Shown here: positions 43,856-52,076 of the stretch, piece by piece
How positions within the stretch are numbered: the stretch's first letter is position 1
Layout of the letters: every line of letters begins with the position of its first letter
Assembly (NCBI RefSeq): GCF_042678945.1
Contig: NZ_JBHTLM010000004.1
Location: forward strand, 62,001 to 126,000
Source: Fontibacillus puldeungensis
GTDB lineage: Bacteria; Bacillota; Bacilli; Paenibacillales; Paenibacillaceae
Direction of reading: 5' to 3'
Length of the DNA stretch: 64,000 nucleotides
Notes under the pieces: generated by a model
The model's database searches: none
The model's input: the letters and a program-made list of their open reading frames with translations, nothing else
Told to the model about the DNA's origin: nothing
Translations under genes and position numbers: made by a program

Positions 43856-44494
43856 ATTCAGCTTATCCTGTTGGCGTATCACGTAAACGCATTTTTTCCC
43901 GTTCTGGGCAAGACATTCTGTTCTTTCGACCTTTGTATTAAGTAGAGACTCGAACAGGTTGAGCTCGCAGTCGCAAGCATGATTGTAGCGGTTGGCAATC
44001 TGAGAGATCGGGCAATTGTGTTCCATCAGCACAAAATCTCCATTGTCGGTCTGCTCACATTCGGTCATATATCCGCTCTCATTTTGGATTTCCGCAAGCT
44101 GCTGCACTTTTTCCGGAAGTGTTTTTCCAGTCATATGCTCTTTGTACCTGCGGGTTAATCGATCCTTACGCCGATCAAACAACCGGTCAACCATCTGTTC
44201 GCCGCTTTCCTCGGCTAGTTCATCCAGCAAATCGAGCGTTAACGTATGATAATTTTTAGGAAAAAGTCCTTCGGCAGAATCCGTCAATCCGTATACAGCC
44301 GTCGGTCGGCCCAAGGTCTGGCGGATCATTTTAGGTTCGATTAGTCCGTCCCGCTCCATCGTTCCGAGGTGTCTCCGGACGGCCATTTCGGTAATTTGCA
44401 GCTCATTCGTGATTTCCTTGGTGCTGAGTGGCCCGGTCGTTTTCATCATATGAAGAATCCGCTCTCGGGTGGATAGCTCTTTATTATGTCCCAT
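43847..44494 (-). CDS. SufR-like HTH regulator with C-terminal cysteines
   Basis: The 215-residue protein has an N-terminal winged helix (ERILHMMKTTGPLSTKEI, LQITEMAVRRHLGTMERDGL, TLGRPTAVYGLTDSAEG). A four-cysteine C-terminal region follows: HNCPISQIANRYNHACDCEL, then TECLAQNGKKCVYVI. SufR-type regulators hold a Fe-S cluster there and sense iron or redox state. No suf operon is here. The promoter of this gene shares a 31-bp element with sodA, which suggests it controls itself and sodA. AAGGGAG precedes ATG 44494. Confidence 0.88.
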   Translation of the reverse strand: MGHNKELSTRERILHMMKTTGPLSTKEITNELQITEMAVRRHLGTMERDGLIEPKMIRQTLGRPTAVYGLTDSAEGLFPKNYHTLTLDLLDELAEESGEQMVDRLFDRRKDRLTRRYKEHMTGKTLPEKVQQLAEIQNESGYMTECEQTDNGDFVLMEHNCPISQIANRYNHACDCELNLFESLLNTKVERTECLAQNGKKCVYVIRQQDKLNKE

Positions 44495-44567
44495 ATCGAT
44501 ACTCCCTTCCGGGGGAATGACTCCGCTATTTCTACAGCGTTTCCCTGGCCATGATGGATTCTACTGC

Positions 44568-44597
44568 ATTGTAGTTGATTTGGCCAAACTTAGTCAA
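44568..44597 (-). promoter_or_regulatory. Promoter of the SufR-like gene
   Basis: On the minus strand, TTGACT (44597-44592) and TACAAT (44573-44568) are 18 bases apart. The -35 lies inside the second copy of the shared element. Confidence 0.7.
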
Positions 44598-44617
44598 CAT
44601 TAAAGTATAGTAAGTAT
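44587..44617. repeat. 31-bp shared promoter element, regulator copy
   Basis: AACTTAGTCAACAT followed by TAAAGTATAGTAAGTAT matches 43418-43448 at 28 of 31 bases, with the same position over a minus-strand -35 box. Confidence 0.8.
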
Positions 44618-44717
44618 AATTACAAAAACATAGGAGCTCTAATCGGGGTTGCCTGGGAAAAGGGAAATCGGTACAATATACGGGATTATAGAGAAAGATG
44701 GAAAGAGGAGGAAAAAA

Positions 44718-45329
44718 ATGAGGTTTTGGTCTACGGCAGCACTACTCGCGGTCTGTTTCATTGCGTTGGGATTTGGGATACATACAGAGGGGTTGCAATC
44801 GATTGAACGGAGCATCGGCGATTTCTTTTTCAATCTTCGATCGGAAGGTTGGAACGGGGCTGTTGAAGGATTTTCAATGCTTGGGACAACCGCTGGGTTT
44901 GCAGTAGCTCTCGCGCTCGCTTTAGGTTGGACACTTTTATATCTTCGCCGCGGCGCTTATGCCATCTGGCTCACGGTGAGTTTAGTGGGCGCATGGCTGC
45001 TTAATAAAGGACTCAAGCTGTTGTTTCATCGGGAACGGCCTGATCTGTGGGATAGTCTGGTGGCGCCTGACGGGTACAGTTTTCCAAGCGGCAATGCGAT
45101 GATATCGGCGGCTTTTTACGGACTGATAGCGATGCTGCTGCTTAGCTCGAGCAAAAAAGGGAATCAGATTTGGGGTACCGTCGTTGTTTTCATGATTTTA
45201 CTCATTGGTATTAGCCGATTGTACCTAGGGGTTCATTTTGCCGGCGATATTGTCGGGGGCTTCCTCGCAGGCTCTATTGTCGCGATGCTGTGTTACCGGG
45301 CAGTAAATCGGACTCATGTGCGTTCATAA
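44718..45329 (+). CDS. PAP2-family membrane phosphatase
   Basis: The product of about 203 residues is a six-helix PAP2 phosphatase with motif 1 KLLFHRERPDLW, motif 2 YSFPSGNAM and motif 3 SRLYLGVHFAGD. The catalytic His in motif 3 and the Arg residues are present. Motif 2 has PSGN, not PSGH, which is common in some Bacillota. Likely substrates are undecaprenyl pyrophosphate or phosphatidate-type lipids. ATG 44718 follows AGAGGAGG. Confidence 0.92.
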   Translation: MRFWSTAALLAVCFIALGFGIHTEGLQSIERSIGDFFFNLRSEGWNGAVEGFSMLGTTAGFAVALALALGWTLLYLRRGAYAIWLTVSLVGAWLLNKGLKLLFHRERPDLWDSLVAPDGYSFPSGNAMISAAFYGLIAMLLLSSSKKGNQIWGTVVVFMILLIGISRLYLGVHFAGDIVGGFLAGSIVAMLCYRAVNRTHVRS

Positions 45330-45341
45330 CTCTTTAACGAC

Positions 45342-45376
45342 AAAGGATGGTCCTCCATTGGAGAACCATCCTTTTG
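45342..45376. terminator. Bidirectional terminator between PAP2 and DoxX genes
   Basis: AAAGGATGGT and ACCATCCTTT form the stem, followed by TG and flanked by A and T runs. Confidence 0.85.
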
Positions 45377-45386
45377 TTCAAGCTTG

Positions 45387-45923
45387 TTAAGCTTGAGTGT
45401 GTTTAATTTTCAACGTTTGTTTAGGAGTACCGGCATCCGGGCCTGTGTTTTTGTGGAACAGTTTGCGGAGGTAAGGGAGTACGTAGTAGTCAAGACCGAT
45501 TTTACCGGCGTTGGCTGCCGCGACGATCACCAGTACTTCAAGCAAGAGCATTTGGGCGTTGGTGCTTACGGTTCCCGAGAAGAGGAAGGCGGCGTTCATG
45601 ATCAGGCCCATCAGTGCGGCAAAGGTGGTGAAGGTACCGAGAATGAGACCTAACCCGACGAGGAACTCCCCGCAAGGGATGAGGACGTTGAAGATATCTA
45701 CATTTGGCAGTGCGAAGTGCTGCAGAAACGCTGCCCACCAGCCTTGAACGGCGGGGTGTTCACCAGTACTTTTCGCGATGGCTCCGGTAAGAAAACCTGC
45801 GGCGTCAAAACCGCCCGTGAGCTTGTGCCAGCCTGCTTCGATCCATTGGTACCCGAGGTAAATCCGAATGAAGGTCAGAAACCACATTGCCACTTTATTC
45901 GTTCTCAGAAAATTGTTAAACAT
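45387..45923 (-). CDS. DoxX-family membrane protein
   Basis: The 178-residue protein has four hydrophobic helices and the DoxX patterns RIYLGYQWIEAGWHKLTGGFD, PCGEFLVGLGLILGTFTTFAAL and MNAAFLFSGTVS. The family resembles the small subunit of thiosulfate:quinone oxidoreductase, and some members take part in redox or oxidative stress. I choose ATG 45923, 8 bases after AAGGAG, over the in-frame GTG 45932. Confidence 0.88.
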   Translation of the reverse strand: MFNNFLRTNKVAMWFLTFIRIYLGYQWIEAGWHKLTGGFDAAGFLTGAIAKSTGEHPAVQGWWAAFLQHFALPNVDIFNVLIPCGEFLVGLGLILGTFTTFAALMGLIMNAAFLFSGTVSTNAQMLLLEVLVIVAAANAGKIGLDYYVLPYLRKLFHKNTGPDAGTPKQTLKIKHTQA

Positions 45924-46123
45924 AATTTCCACTCCTTTACGATTGCTCGTTTTTGGTTTTTATTGGATGATCATCTTTGATGTCTTTATTATATGTGACC
46001 TTTTTCACATATATTGTGATTTAAATCACAATTATTAAAATTTTAAATAAATAGTTTTTAGACAACATCCGTGTTGGTAAAATGAAGGGTGAAAAAGACT
46101 AAGCGAAGATTTTATCAGCAAGT

Positions 46124-46150
46124 GAAAACGCCTCGGAGTTCCAAGGCGCT
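46124..46150 (-). terminator. Terminator of the small minus-strand gene
   Basis: On the minus strand GCGCCT and AGGCG pair around a 10-base loop, followed by TTTTC. Confidence 0.65.
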
Positions 46151-46157
46151 CTTTGAG

Positions 46158-46322
46158 TCACTTTTTATGCTCGGTTCTTTTCTCTTTATTGCCGACAGTT
46201 GACTGTTCGGGCTCTCCCATGAGGCCTTCGACGAGATCCTCAAGCTTCTCAGTTGCGGCCGTAGGATGCTGCGGGACGGGAATCGGATCAACGCCGGGGC
46301 CATGCCCAAGTCCTTTTTCCAT
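46158..46322 (-). CDS. 54-residue Gly/Pro/Glu-rich small protein, unknown
   Basis: AAAGGAGT lies 9 bases before ATG 46322. The product starts MEKGLGHGPGVDPIPVPQHP, continues TAATEKLEDLVEGLMGEPEQ and ends in a basic GNKEKRTEHKK tail. No membrane helix or known motif is visible. A terminator follows the stop. The good ribosome site, terminator and low-complexity but coherent sequence support a real gene. Confidence 0.68.
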   Translation of the reverse strand: MEKGLGHGPGVDPIPVPQHPTAATEKLEDLVEGLMGEPEQSTVGNKEKRTEHKK

Positions 46323-46550
46323 GGGGTTTTACTCCTTTCTAAGTAACAATATTGATATAGCAGCTGGTAGTGTAGTGCGTTGTTTGGTTATCATTTGTTA
46401 GCAAAATACTTTTTATCCCTTATATAAACAACGTACTTGATAACCTTTCATCAAGGTTTTACACTTACAATAAGTTTGGGAAAAAGGGTGAAACTTCATT
46501 TGTAGTGGGTAGTACCGTTAGGAAATAGAAGAGACGGGAGTCGATACGAA

Positions 46551-47393
46551 GTGAATGATTATGGATCAGAAAAGGTACACGACTTGCCGCAGTTGGCTGT
46601 TGCGGGACATCTTTATGAGGTTGAAGCTATTTTATTCGATAAAGACGGTACATTGATTGATTTTATCCATACCTGGGGGCGGTGGAGCGAGCTGCTCTAT
46701 GTCCACTTCTCGGAGGAACTCAAAAAGCGCAATCTGCCCCCGCTCCAAGATTGTTTCCTGCAGAAGTGGGGGATAGCCTACGATGAAAACGGAGCGATCT
46801 CGGATTATGATCGGAACGGACCGCTTTCCATGGGAACCGTAGATGAGCTGCTGTCCCTCTTGACTTGGGAAGGGTATCGTAAAGGCTTGTCATGGGCGGA
46901 AGCCAAGGTGCTGGCGCACAGCAGTAGAGTCCATGCGGACAGGTACCTGGAAGCCTCACGAACGGCGAAGCTGATGCCTGATGTGTTGCAGTTTCTTGAG
47001 CAATGCCGGAGCAGCGGAATCGTGATGGGGGTTGTCACGGCGGACGAAACGGAGGCGGCTGAGAAACACCTGGAATGGCTTGGAATCCGCGACTATTTTG
47101 CCGTGTGCATCGGTGCAGATCAGGTAACGCAAGGAAAACCGTATCCCGAAATGGTGGAAACAGCCTGCCGTAAATTGTCGGTAAGCTGCTCACGAACGGC
47201 GGTTATTGGCGATACGAACGGAGATATGCTAATGGCCAGGTCTGCGGGTTCTGCCGTCGCTGTTGGGATAAGTATACCAAGCAAATTTGGCGGCACGGGT
47301 CTAGCTGAAGCGGACTTCGTCATCTCTTCATACCGGGAGCTTTCAGTTCAGAAGATGGGGGGAATGGAAAACCATGATTCGTGGCATTTTTGA
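46551..47393 (+). CDS. HAD-superfamily hydrolase
   Basis: The 280-residue protein has the HAD motifs: ILFDKDGTLIDF (nucleophile Asp), VMGVVTADET, Lys in QGKPYPEM, and VIGDTNGDMLMA. A cap insertion lies between motif 1 and 2. Phosphoglycolate phosphatase-like members share this layout; the substrate is unknown. GTG 46551 follows GACGGGAG. Its end overlaps the VOC gene by 20 bases. Confidence 0.88.
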   Translation: MNDYGSEKVHDLPQLAVAGHLYEVEAILFDKDGTLIDFIHTWGRWSELLYVHFSEELKKRNLPPLQDCFLQKWGIAYDENGAISDYDRNGPLSMGTVDELLSLLTWEGYRKGLSWAEAKVLAHSSRVHADRYLEASRTAKLMPDVLQFLEQCRSSGIVMGVVTADETEAAEKHLEWLGIRDYFAVCIGADQVTQGKPYPEMVETACRKLSVSCSRTAVIGDTNGDMLMARSAGSAVAVGISIPSKFGGTGLAEADFVISSYRELSVQKMGGMENHDSWHF

Positions 47394-47856
47394 AACTCAT
47401 ATTAACGTTAGTAACTACATAGAATCGGCTCTTTTTTACGAGAAACTCCTTAATATCATCCCTCTCCATGAAGACCCGATCCGAAAATCAAAGTTCTATT
47501 GGGTTGGAAAACCTGGGGAATCCATGCTGGGAATCCGGGAAAACTATCCCTCCCCGCTTATACAGCGGCAGCATTTTGCGTTTAAGGTAGACTTGGCAGA
47601 CATACTGAAAGCCCGTAGTTATTTGGAGGGGCTCGGTATCAAATCCGAAAATTTTTATGGGGAAAGCTCGGAGAAATTGATTGTTTTTCCGTTTATGCCG
47701 GCTGTGTCGATTTATTTCGAGGATCCGGACGGACATTCCGTCGAGCTGCTCGCCATGCTGGAAGATGCATCTAGGCCTGACCTGGAATTAATGGCCTGGG
47801 ACGAATGGGAGCAGCTTCACGGGAGGAAAATGCCAGCATTTGAGAAATGGTTGTAA
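47374..47856 (+). CDS. VOC-family (glyoxalase/dioxygenase-like) protein
   Basis: The 160-residue protein is a single vicinal-oxygen-chelate module: THINVSNYIESALFYEKLLN, GESMLGIRE, HFAFKVDLADILKARSYLEGL, and DPDGHSVELLAML with the metal Glu. It could be a thiol transferase, a glyoxalase or a dioxygenase-like protein. GGGGGAA precedes ATG 47374, and it is coupled to the HAD gene. Confidence 0.88.
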   Translation: MIRGIFETHINVSNYIESALFYEKLLNIIPLHEDPIRKSKFYWVGKPGESMLGIRENYPSPLIQRQHFAFKVDLADILKARSYLEGLGIKSENFYGESSEKLIVFPFMPAVSIYFEDPDGHSVELLAMLEDASRPDLELMAWDEWEQLHGRKMPAFEKWL

Positions 47857-47881
47857 GGGGACGAGAGGCCTTCCGCCTTCC

Positions 47882-48367
47882 TTAAGTATGAGCTATTCTT
47901 TGCGTGAATTTTAACCACAGGACATAAATAAGCAGCATCACAAGCACATTTAAAGGCCATATCAAAGGCTGCATGAGATTGCCGATAGGTAGAGCAGTAA
48001 CTAGAAAAATGATGTAGTTGATGGCTGCGATTCCTGCAAATAGAGCCCCATTGAGTAATAGAAAACGCATTAATACGTTAGCATTTTTCTTGGAGAAGAT
48101 GTGAATGACGATATAGGCTAAGAGAAATAGATAAAAGGACACGGATTCCAGTGTGGAGATCCAATTTCCAAGTCGGTTGATGGACGCCAAATCTTGGGGT
48201 GTGATGCTGCTCTTTGACATCCAGTAGCTGGACCTGCCTAGCCGATAATCGTCTAGCAGCACGTAACTGTAATACGATAGAAGCATGAAGATAGAATAAA
48301 CGATATAAAACACTTTTGGACGGTGCTTGCTGGTATTGCCAAAAGAGATAAAAGACACGGGCTTCAC
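47882..48367 (-). CDS. Four-helix membrane protein, unknown
   Basis: The 161-residue protein has about four hydrophobic helices (YIVYSIFMLLSYYSYVLL, FYLFLLAYIVIHIF, LLNGALFAGIAAINYIIFL, WPLNVLVMLLIYVLW) and a basic tail. I do not recognise a family. The start may be GTG 48367, just after AGGTGAG, or GTG 48358, at better spacing. Gap 48368-48604 downstream of its promoter side holds only a terminator. Confidence 0.65.
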   Translation of the reverse strand: MKPVSFISFGNTSKHRPKVFYIVYSIFMLLSYYSYVLLDDYRLGRSSYWMSKSSITPQDLASINRLGNWISTLESVSFYLFLLAYIVIHIFSKKNANVLMRFLLLNGALFAGIAAINYIIFLVTALPIGNLMQPLIWPLNVLVMLLIYVLWLKFTQRIAHT

Positions 48368-48542
48368 CTCACCTAATAGTCTTAATGCTGTTCAATATTA
48401 TTAAGGTTAAATTTACCAAATGAAGAATAATACTGTAAAGTGGATATGTCGTGCAAATGGTTGATATTTTCACAAGTTCAGCGTTTTATTGAAAAGTAAC
48501 TGGGGTTGTCTTAATTGGATTTGGCTATTGGATCAATAAACA

Positions 48543-48590
48543 TAAAAACACCTCTCAACGAGTATAACGCGAGGCTATACGGTAGAGAGG
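48543..48590 (-). terminator. Terminator of the 72-residue membrane gene
   Basis: On the minus strand CCTCTC and GAGAGG pair, with TATA/TATA inside, followed by TGTTTTTATG. Confidence 0.65.
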
Positions 48591-48604
48591 CGGGAAGTGT
48601 TGGA

Positions 48605-48823
48605 CTACTTAAAAAAAGTTTCAATGGCTAATCTGAAAAACATAATTAATAGACCTATCAAGATCACAAAATAAATCACTATAATGAGCACATGTTGTTT
48701 TATTGGCTTTTTAAACCAACCTAGAATCATACGTAAAGTGACATAAAATGCAAAGGCATATATAAACAAAGCGCCCAAAGGAAAATCTCTCTCGAGCGTA
48801 TCTAATAATCGAATCTTTATCAC
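48605..48823 (-). CDS. 72-residue two-helix membrane protein, unknown
   Basis: The protein has a short basic/acidic start (MIKIRLLDTLERDF) and two hydrophobic helices (GALFIYAFAFYVTLRMIL, VLIIVIYFVILIGLLIMFF). AAAGGAAGTG precedes ATG 48823. It lies 32 bases downstream of the excalibur gene on the same strand and may be co-transcribed. Confidence 0.6.
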   Translation of the reverse strand: MIKIRLLDTLERDFPLGALFIYAFAFYVTLRMILGWFKKPIKQHVLIIVIYFVILIGLLIMFFRLAIETFFK

Positions 48824-48855
48824 TTCCTTTTAATGTTCTTCAGCGGCCTATCTTA

Positions 48856-49203
48856 TTATCGTTCACACGCTACTCCATCACCATCACGGTCTAATTTCTT
48901 ACTGTATCCCGGATCACCTTTGTAGAGAGGAGCCACACCTGCATTTCTAGCAGCCGTACAGTTTTTGTAAGTCACACCGCCGCTTGACTGTTTAGTCTTA
49001 GTGCTTTGTTTTGTCTTCTTTGATTTTGTCGATTTTTTCTTTGTCGTTTTCTTCACAGCAGCTACGCTATCGACTTTCATCGTGTTAATAGTGCTCTTTT
49101 TTGTTATACCGAGAGTATTTTTCCCGGCAGCTGCTGAAATTCCTGTCGCCATTGTTAGCGCAAGTGAGAGGGACATCACAATGGAAATGATTTTCTTTGG
49201 CAC
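48856..49203 (-). CDS. Secreted excalibur-domain protein
   Basis: A signal peptide (SIVMSLSLALTMATGISAAAG) is followed by a Lys/Thr/Ser-rich linker and a C-terminal excalibur domain: YKNCTAARNAGVAPLYKGDP, then DRDGDGVACER. The DxDxDGxxCE loop is calcium-binding in this family and often found in wall-associated nucleases. No nuclease domain is present here. I choose GTG 49203, 10 bases after AAAGGA; ATG 49212 is only 1 base away from it. Confidence 0.85.
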   Translation of the reverse strand: MPKKIISIVMSLSLALTMATGISAAAGKNTLGITKKSTINTMKVDSVAAVKKTTKKKSTKSKKTKQSTKTKQSSGGVTYKNCTAARNAGVAPLYKGDPGYSKKLDRDGDGVACER

Positions 49204-49212
49204 TTCGCTCAT

Positions 49213-49560
49213 TTCCTTTCTTGGGTTTTATATCCTTATTAAGTTTGTCATACTATTTTTATCTCCTGCTTTAAACAAGAGAAAGACCACACAGGCAACC
49301 CCGTAGTGATCAATCTTCGTTATTACTAATCAGCAGAATTTATCGTTTTGTATTCGTTCACTTCAAAGGTGTACGGTGAGTTCGGAGATACTGAGCTGCG
49401 CGGAATCGTTGCAACCGTTAGCTACTGACGGTTGCATCTGCTATGTAGAAATTAGTCCAGTCTAGTCATAAAATATGCGGACATGTGATGGTAAATAAGC
49501 GTTTGTCCCCATTTTGTCCCCCAAAGGCCAATTTGGCTCTAACTTAATGCCAAGCGATAA
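49213..49560. other. Gene-free stretch with one hairpin
   Basis: No plausible gene was found. A perfect 8-bp inverted repeat, GCAACCGT at 49411-49418 and ACGGTTGC at 49428-49435, has no T-run. The 49500-49530 part (TTTGTCCCCATTTTGTCCCC) is a short imperfect direct repeat next to the tRNA terminator. Confidence 0.5.
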
Positions 49561-49595
49561 AAGAAAAGAAGCCTTGATACACAAGGCTTCTTGGC
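49561..49595 (-). terminator. Terminator of tRNA-Val
   Basis: On the minus strand AAGAAGCCTTG and CAAGGCTTCTT form an 11-bp stem followed by TTCTTTT. Confidence 0.9.
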
Positions 49596-49599
49596 GATG

Positions 49600-49672
49600 A
49601 TCTGCAGTGGGCTCGAACCACTGACCCCTACCCTGTCAAGATAGTGCTCTCCCAGCTGAGCTAGCAGATCAT
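49600..49672 (-). tRNA. tRNA-Val (GAC)
   Basis: The 73-nt cloverleaf on the minus strand has acceptor GATCTGC/GCAGATC, discriminator A, D-loop AGCTGGGA, anticodon loop TTGACAG with GAC, and T-loop TTCGAGC. CCA is not encoded. Promoter and terminator flank it. Confidence 0.94.
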
Positions 49673-49695
49673 AAAATATAGTGAAGATGAAATTT

Positions 49696-49724
49696 ATCAT
49701 AACAGGTGGACAGGAATCTGTCAA
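49696..49724 (-). promoter_or_regulatory. Promoter of tRNA-Val
   Basis: On the minus strand TTGACA (49724-49719) and TATGAT (49701-49696) are 17 bases apart. Confidence 0.82.
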
Positions 49725-49818
49725 ACATTTTCTGCGTATATCGTAAAGGACTTGGGCCAACAATGGAATAATACCACATTTCACAAAAAATGTAACTTTT
49801 CATGAGAGGAAGGAATGC

Positions 49819-50064
49819 ATGATTATGCGTCGAAAAAGCAGACGACCTTCGGGTCGACTGGCAAGTGGTTCAAGCTTTATAGCAAGCTGGGCTGTCATTC
49901 TGGTTAGTGTTCTTGTGTTAGCAATCGTCAGTGCATGCAGCCTGCTTCCCAGCCAGGTTACGCTAAATAAGCAAGTGCAGAGCTTCCCTTGGCCGTTTGG
50001 AAACTCCGTTTCGGATGGGGTATATTCGCCAACTATAAGTGAGGATGTATACTCGAAAGACTAA
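49819..50064 (+). CDS. Small putative lipoprotein, unknown
   Basis: The 81-residue product has a basic start (MRRKSRRPSGRL), a hydrophobic helix ending LAIVSAC, which could be a lipobox, then SLLPSQVTLNKQ and a polar tail. GAGGAAGGAA precedes ATG 49819; ATG 49825 is also possible. No family is recognised. Confidence 0.6.
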   Translation: MIMRRKSRRPSGRLASGSSFIASWAVILVSVLVLAIVSACSLLPSQVTLNKQVQSFPWPFGNSVSDGVYSPTISEDVYSKD

Positions 50065-50088
50065 GGACAGTCCCTACCCTAGTTTACC

Positions 50089-50199
50089 TTATTCCTCATC
50101 CCACTTACGGGAATAGCCCTTTTTGGTAACATAGAACATCAACACGATCAAAAGCACTGCAATAAGTACGGCAGCGGCGATTGTAATACCAAGGACCAT
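50089..50199 (-). CDS. 36-residue single-helix membrane peptide
   Basis: ATG 50199 opens 36 codons to TAA 50089. The peptide starts MVLGITIAAAVLIAVLLIVL, continues MFYVTKKGYSRK and ends WDEE. It has one membrane helix followed by a positive then negative tail. AAAGGAG lies about 15 bases upstream, rather far. The sequence composition argues for a real small membrane protein, convergent with the lipoprotein gene. Confidence 0.55.
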   Translation of the reverse strand: MVLGITIAAAVLIAVLLIVLMFYVTKKGYSRKWDEE

Positions 50200-50320
50200 A
50201 AACGACAGACAGCTCCTTTCAATGATAAAACGATACTTCAACTATACATGAAAACTATTTTTTTGTATAATGATGCAGTTTAGACAAGCCGATCAAGGTG
50301 AAACGCTGGGAGGAAATGGG

Positions 50321-50776
50321 ATGTCAGCTGCTACGATTATACCTGTTAAGACGGAGGAACTGCTGCAGAAATGCCTCGAGATTCGTAAGGAAGTGTTCGT
50401 AGAGGAGCAGAAGGTTCCGCTTGATCTAGAGATTGACGAATTCGATCAAATCGGTCCTGATGTGCATCATGTGCTGATTGAAGCGGAAGGCGCATATGCC
50501 GCCACAGGTCGCTTGATTTATTACAAAGATAATTCCGCCAAAATGCAGCGAATCGCCGTGCGTAAGGAATTTCGTTCACAAGGCATCGGAAAAATACTGT
50601 TAATCGCGCTTGAAGAGCTGGCTCGCGAGCTCGGATTAACAAAGTCAGTCCTTGACGCTCAGTGCCAGGCGGAGGTATTTTACGCGAAGCTGGGCTACGA
50701 AACGATTTCAACCGAGCCGTTTGACGATGCCGGTATTCCCCATGTTCGGATGGTCAAAGCACTAAAAACTTTATAA
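50321..50776 (+). CDS. GNAT-family N-acetyltransferase
   Basis: The 151-residue protein has the ElaA/GNAT pattern CLEIRKEVFVEEQKVPLDLE, then HVLIEAEGAYAATGRL and the acetyl-CoA motif RIAVRKEFRSQGIGKILL, and AQCQAEVFYAKLGYETIS. The acceptor substrate is unknown. I choose ATG 50321, after GGGAGGAA, over the in-frame ATG 50270. Confidence 0.9.
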   Translation: MSAATIIPVKTEELLQKCLEIRKEVFVEEQKVPLDLEIDEFDQIGPDVHHVLIEAEGAYAATGRLIYYKDNSAKMQRIAVRKEFRSQGIGKILLIALEELARELGLTKSVLDAQCQAEVFYAKLGYETISTEPFDDAGIPHVRMVKALKTL

Positions 50777-50843
50777 AACGCTATAGTTTTCGCCATTTCA
50801 GGGTATTCTAACTTCATATTCCATGCAAGGAGATGTGATGTGA

Positions 50844-51083
50844 ATGGCCTTGAACACGAGAGAAACATTTATTGCTGTCCGTAAAAATGGCGATGGCGAC
50901 CTGGAGGCTTTTAAAACGTCGAGCGGTAGGATTCTTAATTATGAACAAGCGCTGCAGGAGGTAAGGGCCGGTGCGATAGCCGGCGTTAATGTGTTTAAAG
51001 GCCGGGATGGCGAAATGCACATCCGCGGTGATGCCGACGGGGATCCGACGAACAATCTGGACAGTTTACCTCGCTTTGAATAG
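50844..51083 (+). CDS. DUF3892 small protein
   Basis: The 79-residue protein has the DUF3892 pattern FIAVRKNGDGDLEAFKTSSG, LNYEQALQEVRAGAIAGVNV, FKGRDGEMHIRGDADGDPTN and NNLDSLP. Its role is unknown. AAGGAG lies 12 bases before ATG 50844. Confidence 0.87.
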   Translation: MALNTRETFIAVRKNGDGDLEAFKTSSGRILNYEQALQEVRAGAIAGVNVFKGRDGEMHIRGDADGDPTNNLDSLPRFE

Positions 51084-51097
51084 CCTTTCTTAAAAAA

Positions 51098-51141
51098 GTA
51101 CAACCTCCCCAGCAAATCAAGCTGTGGGAGGTTGTTTTTTA
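51098..51141 (+). terminator. Terminator of the DUF3892 gene
   Basis: ACAACCTCCC pairs with GGGAGGTTGT around a loop that itself contains CAGC/GCTG, followed by T5. Confidence 0.88.
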
Positions 51142-51160
51142 ACGCTGCAATTCATATTTT

Positions 51161-51895
51161 TTACAAAGTATATACTTCATGCTGTCGAAGAAAGCTCATC
51201 TCACCGGTTGCTCCGATAAAGGATTCCATTTCATCCCCATAGTGCATTAACGAAATTTTGCTCTGGATATCGAAAGGCAGACTGAGCAACTCCTGCAGGG
51301 TCGTATGCACCTGCCCGGGACCCGTCAACTGCACCTCGTGCAATATTTTACGGCAGTTCCGCTCATAAACGAGCTTGGTCAGAAGTTCGGGTTGGAATAT
51401 CATATCCGCGCTGTAAAAAATTTCGTTATTTATGTACAAAGAATAGCTCGCTTTCCCCGGAATATGGGGAGTGCGGATCAGCTCCACGGTGAGCTTGGGG
51501 GAGAGCTGAGTTGGCTCGCCTTCTCGCAAAAGCTTCACATCAAAGGCGTCTTCGAGGCAAGCAATCCCTTCCTGAGTGAGTCCCCCCTTTAACGTATGCT
51601 CCCATAGCGGCTCGGCCAAGCTTTCAGCTACATAGAGAACCGGCTTTTTCCCATAGACAAATTTCATTCGGAAAGCAAGTTCCTCGAGACCACCAACATG
51701 GTCCCCGTGAATATGGGTGACGAGGATAGCGTCGATTTTCTCCAGCGGTTTGCCGAGCTGATGGAGCGCAAGCGGAGCCGTTATGCCGCAATCGATCAAC
51801 AGTGTGAAATCCTCTGTACACAGCAGTCCGTTATTATTGAAGTACTTTTTCGCAAAAGCGCCGCCCGTACCGAGCATTTGCAGTCGTAAGGTCAT
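51161..51895 (-). CDS. Metallo-beta-lactamase-fold hydrolase, RNase Z-like subgroup
   Basis: The 244-residue protein shows LGTGGAFAKKYFNNNGLL, LLIDCGITAP, THIHGDHVGGLEEL with the metal ligands, RTPHIPGKASYSLYI, SADM and a late MHYGDEM His. The order fits the short MBL hydrolases near RNase Z. No exosite of true RNase Z is evident, so the substrate is open. The start is ATG 51895. Confidence 0.88.
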   Translation of the reverse strand: MTLRLQMLGTGGAFAKKYFNNNGLLCTEDFTLLIDCGITAPLALHQLGKPLEKIDAILVTHIHGDHVGGLEELAFRMKFVYGKKPVLYVAESLAEPLWEHTLKGGLTQEGIACLEDAFDVKLLREGEPTQLSPKLTVELIRTPHIPGKASYSLYINNEIFYSADMIFQPELLTKLVYERNCRKILHEVQLTGPGQVHTTLQELLSLPFDIQSKISLMHYGDEMESFIGATGEMSFLRQHEVYTL

Positions 51896-52076
51896 GGGTA
51901 TCCCTCCTCTAGAGATTAGCTCTTATCCCATTTAATGTACACGATTTGCTTAAGAAACGAAAGCCAAGCACTCGTGATAAAAAAATATCAGGCCTCAGCC
52001 ATTCTGGACCGCAACTTGCCCTTACTCCGAGAGTATAAACTTACATCAACATGAATTAAATGGAGGGTCCAAATCT

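Noticed and set aside
49500..49530. Possible attachment site next to tRNA-Val
   Set aside because: The TTTGTCCCC direct repeat is short and no integrase or second tRNA fragment is nearby.
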